Shown one piece after another: positions 38,505 to 49,110 of a stretch of DNA of 64,000 bases. Each line of letters starts with the position of its first letter. The stretch's first letter is position 1. Both the position numbers and the translations under genes were made by a program. Source of the stretch: Kangiella geojedonensis. Lineage in GTDB: Bacteria; Pseudomonadota; Gammaproteobacteria; Enterobacterales; Kangiellaceae. The stretch covers positions 1,488,001 to 1,552,000 of the forward strand of contig NZ_CP010975.1 in assembly GCF_000981765.1 (NCBI RefSeq), in the 5' to 3' direction. The notes beneath the pieces are model-generated. The model was not told where the DNA came from. It did not search any database and worked only from the letters and a program-made list of their open reading frames with translations.

Positions 38505-39041
38505 ATGCGCACACTACTACTGACCACGATTATTGTATTAACAAGTTTTTCATCATTTGGTAAAGAGAAGCCACTTTATGGACCAGCGATAGCCGACTAC
38601 GGCCCTTACTTTAAAATCGAGAACCGTGATGTTGAAATCGTAAAAAATGAAACACTCAAAGTTGTATTTGATGTCACAAAAACGGATGACAATAAAGCCA
38701 GCCATAATCGTTATATCGAAAGTGTTGCACGTTACATGAACATGCATGCAGCCAATGGTGTTCCGGTCGAGAATATGGACATTGCTGTGGTGATGCATGG
38801 CGCTTCAACTAAAGACACCCTAAGCCATAAAGCCTATAAAGAGCGTCACGGCACAGATAACCCTAATAGTGAGCTGATAAAAGCTCTGACGAATAAAGGC
38901 GTAAAGTTCTATCTATGCGGACAGTCAGCAGCATTCAGTAAGATAGATAAGAATGAGTTAATGCCAGAAGTCAGCTTGGCTTTATCCGCCATGACAATGT
39001 TAGTGACATTACAGCAGGACGGCTATGCTTTACTGCCTTAA
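38505..39041 (+). CDS. Exported DsrE/DsrF-like protein
   Basis: A 178-residue protein with a signal peptide (MRTLLLTTIIVLTSFSSFG). Its mature domain resembles DsrE-like sulfur-relay folds: VVFDVTK, MNMHAANGVPVENMDIAVVMHG, and the VKFYLCGQSAA motif with one conserved cysteine. Periplasmic DsrE-like proteins are common but mostly uncharacterised. It lies alone between two terminators. Confidence 0.78.
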   Translation: MRTLLLTTIIVLTSFSSFGKEKPLYGPAIADYGPYFKIENRDVEIVKNETLKVVFDVTKTDDNKASHNRYIESVARYMNMHAANGVPVENMDIAVVMHGASTKDTLSHKAYKERHGTDNPNSELIKALTNKGVKFYLCGQSAAFSKIDKNELMPEVSLALSAMTMLVTLQQDGYALLP

Positions 39042-39080
39042 AAAGAACTATAATTACTGGGCTATGTTGATCTTACCCAC

Positions 39081-39107
39081 AAAAAAGCCGCAAAAAGCGG
39101 CTTTTTT
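39081..39107. terminator. Bidirectional intrinsic terminator
   Basis: AAAAAAGCCGC, loop AAAAA, GCGGCTTTTTT between the converging DsrE-like gene and obgE. It can act in both directions. Confidence 0.9.
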
Positions 39108-39127
39108 AATTCAGTTTTGACCAACGA

Positions 39128-40363
<1,236 letters not shown>

Positions 40364-40409
40364 TCACCAAATATCCTAACTGAATATCTGGTCATCAGCT
40401 ATACAATAC

Positions 40410-40440
40410 AAAAAAGCCCCAGCAAAGGCTGAGGCTTTTT
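40410..40440. terminator. Hairpin with T-runs between rpmA and obgE
   Basis: AAAAAGCC and GGCTTTTT form the base of an imperfect stem with an inner CAGC/GCTG pairing. On the minus strand it follows rpmA and would reduce read-through into obgE. Confidence 0.75.
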
Positions 40441-40457
40441 CTTAAACTCAAGCTTGA

Positions 40458-40712
40458 TTAAGCTTCGATAGAAACAAAACGACGTTTGTCTTTACCTTTA
40501 ACTTCAAACTTAACTTTACCATCAACTTTTGCAAAAATTGTATGGTCACGACCAAGACCAACACCGTTACCAGCGTGGAACTTAGTACCACGTTGACGAA
40601 CGATAATGCTACCCGCGCTTACTTCTTCACCACCAAAGCGTTTAACACCAAGGCGTTTACTTTCGGAATCGCGGCCGTTACGAGTACTACCACCAGCTTT
40701 CTTATGAGCCAT
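40458..40712 (-). CDS. rpmA: 50S ribosomal protein L27
   Basis: An 84-residue basic protein starting [16 protein letters not shown], as in classical L27 without the cleaved N-terminal extension of Firmicutes. It lies 3 bp after rplU. Confidence 0.97.
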   Translation of the reverse strand: MAHKKAGGSTRNGRDSESKRLGVKRFGGEEVSAGSIIVRQRGTKFHAGNGVGLGRDHTIFAKVDGKVKFEVKGKDKRRFVSIEA

Positions 40713-40715
40713 CGT

Positions 40716-41300
40716 TTACTCTCCTTTCATCAATTCTTTAGCTTGGTCAATCCAGTTTTCACGCTCGATACGACCTTTAAAGCTTAATTCTTCGTCAAAG
40801 TGCGCTACATCTTCAGCAGTCCACTCAGCGATTTGTTTAAATGTAGTGATTCCAGCTTCGTTCAATTTTTTAACGATAACTGGACCTACGCCTGATAATT
40901 GAGTTAAATCATCACCGTCTGTTTTTGCTGCAGCTTTCTTCGCTGGAGCTTTTTTAGCTTCTGCTTTCTTAGCAGGCTTTTTAGCGCCATCAAGAGCAAT
41001 ACCGTTGATTTTCACTTCCGTGAACCACTGACGATGACCTTGACGCTTCATGTGATGCTTACGACGCTTGAACTTAATGATGTTCACTTTCTTAGCACGA
41101 CCGTGGTTAACAACTTCACCTGATACCACAGCACCAGAAACAACTGGTGTACCTAAAGTAACGTTATCGCCGTCAGCGACCATTAAAACGTCTTCAAAAT
41201 CGATTGTTGCACCAGTTTCCGCCTCGATCTTCTCAAGACGCACTACCTGGCCTTCTTTTACGCGGTGTTGCTTACCACCACTTTTAATTACTGCGTACAT
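40716..41300 (-). CDS. rplU: 50S ribosomal protein L21 with a C-terminal helix-hairpin-helix extension
   Basis: A 194-residue protein, about twice the usual length. Residues 1-104 are complete L21 ([28 protein letters not shown]). A Lys/Ala-rich linker (105-128) leads to a compact domain (129-194) with [20 protein letters not shown] and [12 protein letters not shown], like the helix-hairpin-helix module of ribosomal or NuoE-tail extensions. A similar tail occurs in some alphaproteobacterial L21. The frame is uninterrupted, so this is a real fusion rather than an error. Confidence 0.93.
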   Translation of the reverse strand: MYAVIKSGGKQHRVKEGQVVRLEKIEAETGATIDFEDVLMVADGDNVTLGTPVVSGAVVSGEVVNHGRAKKVNIIKFKRRKHHMKRQGHRQWFTEVKINGIALDGAKKPAKKAEAKKAPAKKAAAKTDGDDLTQLSGVGPVIVKKLNEAGITTFKQIAEWTAEDVAHFDEELSFKGRIERENWIDQAKELMKGE

Positions 41301-41694
41301 ATTGATTCTCCGGTTATAGACCCTCTTATATATCTCAACAAGAAGGTTAATATGTATTGCTCAATGGCTTTCATATTTGAGGGCGCGAATTTTAAGCGAA
41401 AACCACCTGCAAAGCAAGGCTTTAAGGCCAAAAAAGGAGGAAACGACTGTTTTACCCTGAATTTAGGCCTTTTAGCCAAAAGTCTCGCGCCTCAAGAGCT
41501 TCCGACGGGTCACGAATGCCTGAAAAATATCACTAGAAAAGCTTGACCCGAAGGCCTCCCCTAACTAGGATTGCCAAGCAATTATTTTAAAGCAGTTGGC
41601 AGTTTCAGCGTGACCCAAGTCTTAGGATTTACGATCTTAACACTTTTTTACCGTCACATTGAACGGCAATTGTCGATAAATTATAAGGTAGACA
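41301..41694. other. 394-bp divergent region between rplU and ispB
   Basis: No credible gene is seen. It holds two long-range inverted repeats: GGCTTTAAGGCC (41418-41429) with GGCCTTTTAGCC (41466-41477), imperfect, and CGGGTCA (41506-41512) with TGACCCG (41544-41550), perfect. They may belong to the rplU mRNA leader or be regulatory. A 5'-proximal ispB promoter is noted separately. Confidence 0.4.
41659..41687 (+). promoter_or_regulatory. Candidate ispB promoter
   Basis: TTGAAC (41659-41664) and TATAAG (41682-41687) are 17 bp apart, but the start would be almost at the ispB ATG. AAGG inside the -10 could instead be the ribosome-binding site of ispB, making this promoter doubtful. Confidence 0.3.
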
Positions 41695-42663
41695 ATGACT
41701 CTGGACGATATCCGTGCCTTGGTAGAAGCTGACTTCGAGGCCACTAACCAAATGATTTTAGACCGCCTCAAGTCTGATGTGGTTTTGGTTGATCAAGTGG
41801 GACACTATATTGTTGCTGCAGGCGGCAAGAGACTGCGCCCCATGCTCGTTCTTTTAGCTGCAAAATCATTAGGTTACGAAGGTTATGACCACGCCAAGCT
41901 AGCGGCTGTCATAGAGCTTATTCACACCTCCACTTTACTTCATGATGACGTCGTGGACGAGTCCAGCATGCGACGTGGCCGTGAAACCGCCAACGAACTG
42001 TTTGGCAATCAAGCGTCTGTCTTAGTCGGCGATTTCCTATACAGCCGCTCGTTCCAGATGATGGTCGAAGTCAACAATATGAAAGTATTGAACATTTTAG
42101 CCGACACCACCAATGAGGTGGCTGCTGGCGAAGTGTTACAGCTGATGAACATCAACGATCCCAAAGTCAGTGAAGACTCATACTACCAAGTTATTGAGCG
42201 CAAGACCGCAATCCTTTTTGCCGCAGCAACTCAGCTAGGCGCAGTACTGTGTGGCGCATCGGAGCAAGTTGAAAAAGGATTACGCCAATATGGACTACAA
42301 TTAGGCATTGCTTTTCAGCTTATCGATGATGCGCTTGACTATGCGGCCAACGCTGAAGACATGGGAAAGAATGTGGGCGATGACCTTGCCGAAGGCAAAC
42401 CAACGCTTCCATTAATCTATGCCTTAACTCAGTCTAACGATTCCGACCAAGCAGTCATCCGCAAAGCTATCGAGCAAGGCGGTTTGGACGATCTGGAGCA
42501 AGTCCTGAGCATTGTAAAGGCAACTAATGCCATCGAATACACATATCAAGCTGCTGAAAAGGCCGTTAAAAAAGCTATTGACGCATTAACGCCATTGCCT
42601 AATACCGAATTCAAAACCGCTTTAGTGGAGCTTGCCAAGTTGTCCCTTTCAAGAAACGGCTAA
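41695..42663 (+). CDS. ispB: Octaprenyl/polyprenyl diphosphate synthase
   Basis: A 322-residue trans-prenyltransferase making the quinone side chain from IPP and FPP. The first aspartate-rich motif is in LLHDDVVDES and the second in QLIDDALDYA; GGKRLRPML is typical. It is divergent from rplU, as in E. coli. Confidence 0.95.
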   Translation: MTLDDIRALVEADFEATNQMILDRLKSDVVLVDQVGHYIVAAGGKRLRPMLVLLAAKSLGYEGYDHAKLAAVIELIHTSTLLHDDVVDESSMRRGRETANELFGNQASVLVGDFLYSRSFQMMVEVNNMKVLNILADTTNEVAAGEVLQLMNINDPKVSEDSYYQVIERKTAILFAAATQLGAVLCGASEQVEKGLRQYGLQLGIAFQLIDDALDYAANAEDMGKNVGDDLAEGKPTLPLIYALTQSNDSDQAVIRKAIEQGGLDDLEQVLSIVKATNAIEYTYQAAEKAVKKAIDALTPLPNTEFKTALVELAKLSLSRNG

Positions 42664-42682
42664 CTTCCCTTAACATCCCCGA

Positions 42683-42715
42683 TAAAGCCCTAATTTCGCT
42701 AAGAATTCAGGGCTT
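42683..42715 (+). terminator. Weak hairpin after ispB
   Basis: AAAGCCCTAATT and AATTCAGGGCTT form a mostly paired stem with an 8-nt loop. There is no strong T-run, so termination is uncertain. Confidence 0.4.
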
Positions 42716-42921
42716 ATGTCATTAGAAAAATTATCTATCATCGGGATATGAGCGCTTAAAATTCGAGACATTCGAAAAAACCATCGAAATATTGCAAATA
42801 AGTTTCATTTAACCTCGCCAGTACCCAATTTTTTTGGCATAATTACGTGCAATTTTCAAATAGCAAATTGTTATTAAACTATTGCAGCGCAAAGCCAAAC
42901 TTTGCAAACGAGGAGTACCAC

Positions 42922-44523
42922 ATGTCGCGCGATGTTGACTTGAGCCAATATGGCATCCATTCAGTCCACGAAATCGTTTACAACCCTTCCTACGACACAC
43001 TTTACGAAGAAGAAACCCGAGATGACATTAGCGGCTATGAGCGCGGCACTGTCACCAATATGGGTGCAGTAACGGTCGATACAGGCATTTTCACGGGCCG
43101 TTCTCCAAAAGATAAGTATATCGTTGAAGATGATATTACTCGCGATACTGTTTGGTGGTCTAAGAACGGTGTTAACGATAATAAACCGATTACTCCTGCT
43201 GTTTGGGATGATTTAAAAGGAACGGTCACAGAACAGTTGTCTGGGAGCCGCCTATTCGTCGTAGATACCTTCTGTGGTGCAAACGAGGACACTCGTCTTA
43301 AAGTTCGCTTCATTACTCAGGTCGCTTGGCAAGCGCACTTCGTGAAGAACATGTTTATCCGCCCTAGCGATGAAGAGCTTAAAGATTTTGAGCCAGACTT
43401 TGTCGTCATGAACGGCTCTAAAGCCGTGAATGACAAGTGGCAAGAGCATGGCTTGAATTCAGAAAACTTCGTGGCCTTCAACTTAACTGAAAAAATTCAG
43501 CTGATAGGCGGCACATGGTACGGCGGAGAAATGAAAAAAGGCATGTTCTCAATGATGAACTACCTACTTCCGCTAAAAGGCATTGCTTCAATGCATTGTT
43601 CAGCAAACGTCGGTAAAGACGGCGATGTTGCGATTTTCTTCGGCCTATCTGGCACCGGTAAAACAACCTTATCAACAGACCCTAAGCGCGCACTCATCGG
43701 TGATGACGAACACGGCTGGGATGACAACGGTGTGTTTAACTTTGAGGGCGGTTGTTATGCTAAAACAATTAACCTGTCAGAAGATAATGAGCCCGATATC
43801 TATCGTGCTATTCGACGCGACGCATTGCTAGAAAATGTCGTTGTTGATAAGAAAGGTAATATCGACTTTGATGATAATAGCAAAACAGAAAACACACGTG
43901 TTTCCTATCCGATTTATCACATCGACAATATCGTCAAGCCAGTGTCTAAAGCTGGTCACGCCAACAAGGTTATTTTCCTAAGCGCTGACGCATTTGGTGT
44001 TTTGCCGCCTGTGGCTAAGCTAACGCCAGAGCAAACGCAGTATTACTTCCTTTCAGGATTTACCGCTAAATTAGCCGGTACTGAGCGTGGTGTTACTGAA
44101 CCAACACCAACCTTCTCATCCTGCTTTGGTGAAGCCTTCTTAAGCTTACACCCAACACAGTATGCAGAAGTCCTAGAGAAGCGCGTAAGAGCATCTGGCG
44201 CTGAGGTATACTTGGTGAATACAGGCTGGAACGGCTCAGGTAAACGAATTTCAATTAAAGACACTCGCGGTATTATCGATGCCATCATGGATGGTTCTAT
44301 CGAACAGTGTGAGTTTGCGAACTTGCCATACTTTAATTTAGCCATTCCAACGGAACTGAATGGTGTCGATACAGGTATTTTAAATCCTAGAGACACTTAC
44401 AAAGATCCAAGCCAATGGGAAGTTAAAGCAAAAGAGTTAGCCTCTATGTTCATCAAAAACTTCAACCGTTTTGCTGACAACGAAGCAGCTCAAGAGTTAA
44501 TCAAAGCAGGTCCAAAGGTTTAA
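42922..44523 (+). CDS. pckA: Phosphoenolpyruvate carboxykinase (ATP)
   Basis: A 533-residue gluconeogenic enzyme from ATG 42922, chosen because GAGGAG is 7 nt upstream; the longer frame at 42847 has no site. The ATP-binding loop [12 protein letters not shown], the metal site in [11 protein letters not shown], and [10 protein letters not shown] are ATP-PEPCK signatures. It converts oxaloacetate to PEP, supplying the same PEP used by the DAHP synthase. It ends at a strong terminator. Confidence 0.97.
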   Translation: MSRDVDLSQYGIHSVHEIVYNPSYDTLYEEETRDDISGYERGTVTNMGAVTVDTGIFTGRSPKDKYIVEDDITRDTVWWSKNGVNDNKPITPAVWDDLKGTVTEQLSGSRLFVVDTFCGANEDTRLKVRFITQVAWQAHFVKNMFIRPSDEELKDFEPDFVVMNGSKAVNDKWQEHGLNSENFVAFNLTEKIQLIGGTWYGGEMKKGMFSMMNYLLPLKGIASMHCSANVGKDGDVAIFFGLSGTGKTTLSTDPKRALIGDDEHGWDDNGVFNFEGGCYAKTINLSEDNEPDIYRAIRRDALLENVVVDKKGNIDFDDNSKTENTRVSYPIYHIDNIVKPVSKAGHANKVIFLSADAFGVLPPVAKLTPEQTQYYFLSGFTAKLAGTERGVTEPTPTFSSCFGEAFLSLHPTQYAEVLEKRVRASGAEVYLVNTGWNGSGKRISIKDTRGIIDAIMDGSIEQCEFANLPYFNLAIPTELNGVDTGILNPRDTYKDPSQWEVKAKELASMFIKNFNRFADNEAAQELIKAGPKV

Positions 44524-44549
44524 TCTTGATTAACTAATACTGGAAATCG

Positions 44550-44576
44550 AAAAAGCCGCTAAAAAGCGGCTTTTTT
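44550..44576. terminator. Bidirectional intrinsic terminator
   Basis: AAAAGCCGCT, loop AAAA, AGCGGCTTTT with further T's. It lies between the converging pckA and the TolB-like gene. Confidence 0.9.
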
Positions 44577-44598
44577 GTATCTGGTGTATTTACTCGAA

Positions 44599-45507
44599 TT
44601 ATTCAGATCGATTATAAACAATCGTCACAGTCTTCTTATCAGGACTTAAGGCAAGCCGAGTAATACCTGACACGCCTAACTCTCCAAGATCAGCCAGCTC
44701 CTTGGTCGTAGCAGCATCAACAAGTAATAACTTCGAGTCTTGCCCCACCACCACGTGGGTTTGGTCTAACCAAGTATAATCCTGCACACCTTCAGGAAGC
44801 TTGATATTAGCGGAAGTTAAGTCCCCTTCATCATTTAGCGTATACAGGTGATGAATCCCCTCTTCTTCAATGGTAAAGGTTACCAAGTCAGTGGCTACGG
44901 CTTCGAAACAACGCCCTATATTTTCGGCAAGAACACGCGGTTGCTCATTGGACTCCGTATCAAGAATCTGTAGCGTCATAATGTCACCAAGTACAAACAC
45001 GCCGGCTTTGGTAGAGTTTAACCAGCCATAATACCCAACCGGCTCAATGTCTTCGCGTAAAACCTTTTGTTCTTGGTTAACAGTGCTCACTAGCCTCAAG
45101 TGCTGCTGCCCTTTTGGATTAACCGCTACAACTGAGATATAGCCTTCCGAAAATGGTGTCGCGGAATACTCACTAATATCATCCGTCTGGGTTACGTTAG
45201 TAAAGGAAGCGTCCGACAGTTGGTATTTGAAAATATCAGTTTGTTGGCCTTCACCTGACTTCTTATCAAGCATACGCGTAAAATACAAAACATCACCCTT
45301 TGGGCCAAACTTGGGTTGGTTGTCATAACCATCCCGCTCGGTAACATGCGTTGGTTCTAAAGACACATACTTTCCGTTAGGGCCGTCCATTAGCGGTAAA
45401 ATCATAATGTCTTGCGACTGCGAAGAAGCGACCTGAGTAAAGCCAAGAGCTGACAAAAACCCACAAGCCAAAGAGAACTGTTTTAACAAATTAGGCAACC
45501 GCTGCAT
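44599..45507 (-). CDS. Exported TolB-like beta-propeller protein
   Basis: A 302-residue protein with an N-terminal signal peptide. The mature part contains WD40/TolB-like strands: DNQPKFGPKGDVLYFTRML, DIFKYQLSDASFTNVTQ and LALSPDKKTVTIVYNRSE. It is probably periplasmic. It lies 3 bp after the cyclase gene and is almost certainly co-transcribed with it; any functional link is inference. It is not the tolB of the Tol-Pal system, whose partners are absent. Confidence 0.75.
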   Translation of the reverse strand: MQRLPNLLKQFSLACGFLSALGFTQVASSQSQDIMILPLMDGPNGKYVSLEPTHVTERDGYDNQPKFGPKGDVLYFTRMLDKKSGEGQQTDIFKYQLSDASFTNVTQTDDISEYSATPFSEGYISVVAVNPKGQQHLRLVSTVNQEQKVLREDIEPVGYYGWLNSTKAGVFVLGDIMTLQILDTESNEQPRVLAENIGRCFEAVATDLVTFTIEEEGIHHLYTLNDEGDLTSANIKLPEGVQDYTWLDQTHVVVGQDSKLLLVDAATTKELADLGELGVSGITRLALSPDKKTVTIVYNRSE

Positions 45508-45510
45508 TAT

Positions 45511-47259
45511 TCACTGTTCCTCTAACGTGTTCGTTGAGCTATAACACACGATCGTGTCGCCAGCTTGCTTATCGCCAACAGCCTTTTTCAGGGCTAAACG
45601 ATGCTCTTTAAAGTTAAACGGCGCGTCAGACTGAATGGCATAGTGGCGTACATTCTCGGAAACAAGTACCTGCCCAGAATCAGCCATGCCCTCTAGGCGT
45701 GCCGCAAAGTTAATGGCATCACCCTCAATATCAAGCTGCTCAGTAATTTCATTGTGTGTGATCTTAACTTCACCAATGTCTAAGCCAATACGCAGCGAGA
45801 ACCCCGCTCCAGCCAATACTCGTTGCATCATCGCAGCACAATGTAGCGACTGCTCAACCGACTGGAATGTCGCTCTCAATGAATCACCTTCCATATTAGG
45901 ATAACTGGCGTTCCATTTCTTAAGTACGGGCTTTAACAAACCTCTGAACAAGGATAATTTGTCGGTTCGTTCATCTTCGTTCCAGTTAGAAAAACCTTTT
46001 AGATCGGTAAATAGTACAGCTAAACGACGAGTTTTAGCATCACTATCTATTTCCGACAGTTCCAACAGCTTTGGCCAGTACTTATCTTTAATCGCCTGAA
46101 GTGATTCACGAATTTCAAACTGAAGTTTTCGCTCTGACTGCAAACTAATTTGAATAGACTGAAGCTTATCCGCTTCTTGTTGTAAGCTACTTTCAAGCAC
46201 GGATGGATTCAAACCGCCCGTATCCTCTACCACTAATATTGCTCTCGTATCGCCAGGCTCATTTCGAATATCACGAATCCGTAACTTACAGCCCCAGTAG
46301 CTCGCTTCGAGATGCTCAATCAAAAACGGCAAAGTCGCCAAGTCTTGATAAGACAGCATTCGCTGGTAACGAAGGGTAAAAGTAATTTTGTCAGAGAATA
46401 ACTTCTCAAACTGATTAGGCGAATAATGAGTAAAGTCTCGACCGCGCTGATCCCAACTTGCATGAGAGCACTCAATGTTGCGAATAGACCAACCGTTAGT
46501 TTGAACTTGCCACAGCTTACTAGAACTTAATTTGGCGCCATCAAGATTGGCTTTTGATAAATTCGCACTGCGCAGATCAGCGCCCTGCAAATTTACTTTA
46601 GACAAGTTAAAGCCCGCTAAATTTTGCGAGGATAAGTTAACATTACTTAAGTTAGCATTCTTAAATGTAACGCCATCAATATTACAGTTTGAAAGGTCAA
46701 CATCCGATAAATCGGCGCCATTCAGGTTAGTATCACGAAGGTTAACTCGCTCCATTTTGGTGCCGATTAATTTGGCACCGTGCATATCCAACCCTTCAAG
46801 GTTTTGTCCCCGCAAATCAGCACCACTCAAATTGGCTTCACGCAAATCCTGACCTCTAAGATCATGATCGCGTAAATCAACGTTGGACAAGTCCGTACGA
46901 TGACAAATTGCCGTCAGCAAATTGGCATGCAGTAAGTTAGCATGACTCATGTTTGCTTGCTTTAGATTGGCGGCAATTAATTTAGCATTAGAAAGGTTAC
47001 AGTAACAAAGATTAGCATCGGTCAAATTACTTGCAATTAATACAGAATTCTTCAAATCTGCATAGGCGATGTTCGCTCCAACAAAGCTGGCCTCCGACAA
47101 ATCACAATCCGACAAGTCGAGTCCTCGTAGATCCAATCCATCTAAAATAATTTCTTCTTTTGCATTGTCCTTGCGCCACTTATTCCAAACATCGGCGCCT
47201 TGAACTAAAATTTTATAGAGTTCTTCTTTTGCGTCACTCATACGAGCAATTTTCCTCAT
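45511..47259 (-). CDS. Pentapeptide-repeat protein fused to a class III nucleotide cyclase
   Basis: 582 residues from ATG 47259, with GGGAG about 5-6 nt upstream. Residues about 41-250 are roughly 40 tandem A(N/D)Lxx-type pentapeptides forming a beta-helix. Residues about 290-345 form a small unrecognised domain. A helical linker (355-400) precedes a class III adenylate/guanylate cyclase domain (410-582) with metal-binding aspartates D419 (FTDLKGFS) and D459 (EGDSL), and GDAINFAARLEG with the transition-state Asn517 and Arg521. No membrane segment is seen. Substrate residues suggest cAMP more than cGMP but this is not certain. The pentapeptide part probably acts as a scaffold or sensor. Confidence 0.87.
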   Translation of the reverse strand: MRKIARMSDAKEELYKILVQGADVWNKWRKDNAKEEIILDGLDLRGLDLSDCDLSEASFVGANIAYADLKNSVLIASNLTDANLCYCNLSNAKLIAANLKQANMSHANLLHANLLTAICHRTDLSNVDLRDHDLRGQDLREANLSGADLRGQNLEGLDMHGAKLIGTKMERVNLRDTNLNGADLSDVDLSNCNIDGVTFKNANLSNVNLSSQNLAGFNLSKVNLQGADLRSANLSKANLDGAKLSSSKLWQVQTNGWSIRNIECSHASWDQRGRDFTHYSPNQFEKLFSDKITFTLRYQRMLSYQDLATLPFLIEHLEASYWGCKLRIRDIRNEPGDTRAILVVEDTGGLNPSVLESSLQQEADKLQSIQISLQSERKLQFEIRESLQAIKDKYWPKLLELSEIDSDAKTRRLAVLFTDLKGFSNWNEDERTDKLSLFRGLLKPVLKKWNASYPNMEGDSLRATFQSVEQSLHCAAMMQRVLAGAGFSLRIGLDIGEVKITHNEITEQLDIEGDAINFAARLEGMADSGQVLVSENVRHYAIQSDAPFNFKEHRLALKKAVGDKQAGDTIVCYSSTNTLEEQ

Positions 47260-47379
47260 AGCTCTCCCAGACCACCCCCTTTTATACCATAGAAAACCCA
47301 CTGAAAACAGTTTCCAGCATGGCTTTTACTTGTGCTTATAAACCAAGTTTGTACAATGACTTTTTTAGGTTTTGGATGA

Positions 47380-47751
47380 ATGAATATGTCTGACAAGAAT
47401 CTCCACCCTTTTGAACAGTTTCGCGCCGAGCGTGAAGCGGGAAATGAAAAAGCTTTAGATACTGATAGTTTGTTGATTAAGCGTTTTTTTGGGCTCGATA
47501 AAACAGCCTATGGTGAAGGACAGCTTGATAGTAAAACCAAAGAACTTCTTGGCCTCGTCGCCTCGATGGTTTTACGTTGCAATGACTGTATTGATTACCA
47601 CTTAGAGCAATCGGTCAAACAAGGCTGGAATAAAGAGCAGTTGGATGAAGCCATGGGCGTGGCGATGTTAGTCGGTGGTTCTATTGTTATTCCACATTTA
47701 CGCCATGCGAAAACAAGTCTAGAATTTTTATTCGAAGAAGCAAACAGCTAA
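47380..47751 (+). CDS. Carboxymuconolactone decarboxylase/AhpD-like protein
   Basis: A 123-residue all-helical protein. The CxxC motif RCNDCIDYH is the AhpD-type thiol active site, pointing to peroxidase-like redox activity rather than lactone decarboxylation. EAMGVAMLVGGSIVIPH follows as usual. The first ATG (MNMSDK) is used; ATG two codons later is an alternative. It overlaps the converging hda by 4 bp. Confidence 0.85.
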   Translation: MNMSDKNLHPFEQFRAEREAGNEKALDTDSLLIKRFFGLDKTAYGEGQLDSKTKELLGLVASMVLRCNDCIDYHLEQSVKQGWNKEQLDEAMGVAMLVGGSIVIPHLRHAKTSLEFLFEEANS

Positions 47752-48443
47752 AGTTCTAAAACCTGCTTGACGAATGGAATCGTTAAGCGTCGTTGTGCTT
47801 GTAAAGATGCTTGGTCCAGGGTTTCTAACATCCCCAAAAGGTAAGGTAAGTCTCTTTGCTGGCGAGATAGTAAAAAAATAGCCACTTCTTCTGTTAGCTC
47901 TAAACCTCGTTCTTCGGCTTTCTTTTGAATTAACAACCGCTTATCTACATCAGAGAGCGGTTGAATTGCATGAATTAACATGGCACTCAAGCGCGATTTC
48001 AAATCTGCTAAACCTACCTTAAGTTGCTGCGGAGCTTCCATACCAGCAATAATAAAGGTCTTATTTTGTTCCTTAAGCTGGTTATAGAGATTAAATAACG
48101 CAGTCTCCCACGCTTTATCCCCTAAACAGCGTTCTAGTCCATCAATACAAACAGCGTCAAATCCGGCTAACCCCTCAACCATATCAGGAACCAGTTGCAT
48201 ATTATCAAGTGGGATATAAGCGATTAAGGCTTGCGGCAGACACTCAGAATAGCGCTGCGCAAAAGCTTGCAAAAGATGGCTACGCCCAGTGCCAGTTTCA
48301 CCATATAAATAAACAAACTCAGACTCACCCTCTGCTACTTTCTCCAGCATAGATACCAATTGGGCGTTATCGTCACCACCGGTCACAAAGTTGCCGAAAG
48401 TGGCGTCAGCTTTAATTTCAATATCGAGAGGAAGTTGTTGCAT
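47748..48443 (-). CDS. hda: DnaA regulatory inactivator Hda
   Basis: A 231-residue AAA+ protein. The N-terminal QLPL (residues 3-6) fits the beta-clamp-binding motif. Walker A is GETGTGRSHL, with arginine in place of lysine as in E. coli Hda. It stimulates ATP hydrolysis by DnaA after initiation. It lies 17 bp downstream of the CDP-alcohol phosphatidyltransferase gene. Confidence 0.93.
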   Translation of the reverse strand: MQQLPLDIEIKADATFGNFVTGGDDNAQLVSMLEKVAEGESEFVYLYGETGTGRSHLLQAFAQRYSECLPQALIAYIPLDNMQLVPDMVEGLAGFDAVCIDGLERCLGDKAWETALFNLYNQLKEQNKTFIIAGMEAPQQLKVGLADLKSRLSAMLIHAIQPLSDVDKRLLIQKKAEERGLELTEEVAIFLLSRQQRDLPYLLGMLETLDQASLQAQRRLTIPFVKQVLEL

Positions 48444-48460
48444 GATGATCAGTTCCTGAA

Positions 48461-49087
48461 TCAGCTTTTCTCAACGGCTTTTCCTGCAGCTTTACCTGAT
48501 ACTTCGTCATTACTTTGAACCTGTGACTTGAGTGAGCTTCGACTGTCACGAGTTCGGTAATGACAAATACCTAACCAGGTATAGTGCAGACCGCTAATAA
48601 TGCAGGTCAAGATAACTGATATTTCTAATACTTCTAATAATTGAACAGGTAAAGCAAACCATGCCAGATGCACCAACACTAGCAACACTAAAAGTATCAT
48701 AAGTGCCGTGTTCCATTTGGAAATCAATGATGGACGCATTTCATAAGGCTCGACCAAATAATGATAGGCCGTCGCTCCACCCACAATAAAAATATCGCGC
48801 CCAGTAGAAATCCATAATAGCGACCAAGACAACTGTCCTTTCATAACCAACAGTAAAATGGCCACAAATAATAAGATTTTATCTGCCAAGGGATCGGTTA
48901 TAGAACCAAAACGACTTTGCCAATTAAAACGCTTGGCCAAAAGCCCATCTAGGCCATCTGAGACACCAGCAATAAGAAATATAACCAATGCAGTGACATA
49001 TTCCTGCTGCCACATAAAATACGCGAACGGTACGATAAGCACCACTCGCATAACGGTTATAATGTTTGGAATTGTATTTAAACCCAT
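48461..49087 (-). CDS. CDP-alcohol phosphatidyltransferase (PgsA-like)
   Basis: A 208-residue inner-membrane enzyme with several transmembrane helices. The CDP-alcohol motif is SDGLDGLLAKR with SITDPLADK, containing the four conserved aspartates; lysine replaces the usual arginine after DGLLA. It is likely a phosphatidylglycerophosphate-type synthase, possibly a paralogue of the main PgsA. It lies between DUF2066 and hda, as in some pseudomonads. The C-terminal tail is charged. Confidence 0.83.
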   Translation of the reverse strand: MGLNTIPNIITVMRVVLIVPFAYFMWQQEYVTALVIFLIAGVSDGLDGLLAKRFNWQSRFGSITDPLADKILLFVAILLLVMKGQLSWSLLWISTGRDIFIVGGATAYHYLVEPYEMRPSLISKWNTALMILLVLLVLVHLAWFALPVQLLEVLEISVILTCIISGLHYTWLGICHYRTRDSRSSLKSQVQSNDEVSGKAAGKAVEKS

Positions 49088-49110
49088 GTTTTTATTAACT
49101 TATTTTTATA

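Noticed and set aside
41265-41546. 93-residue plus-strand reading frame over the rplU start and divergent region
   Set aside because: It overlaps the start of rplU on the other strand, has no ribosome-binding site and no recognisable protein features.
44599-45507. tolB of the Tol-Pal system
   Set aside because: No tolA, tolQ, tolR or pal nearby, and the protein is too short.
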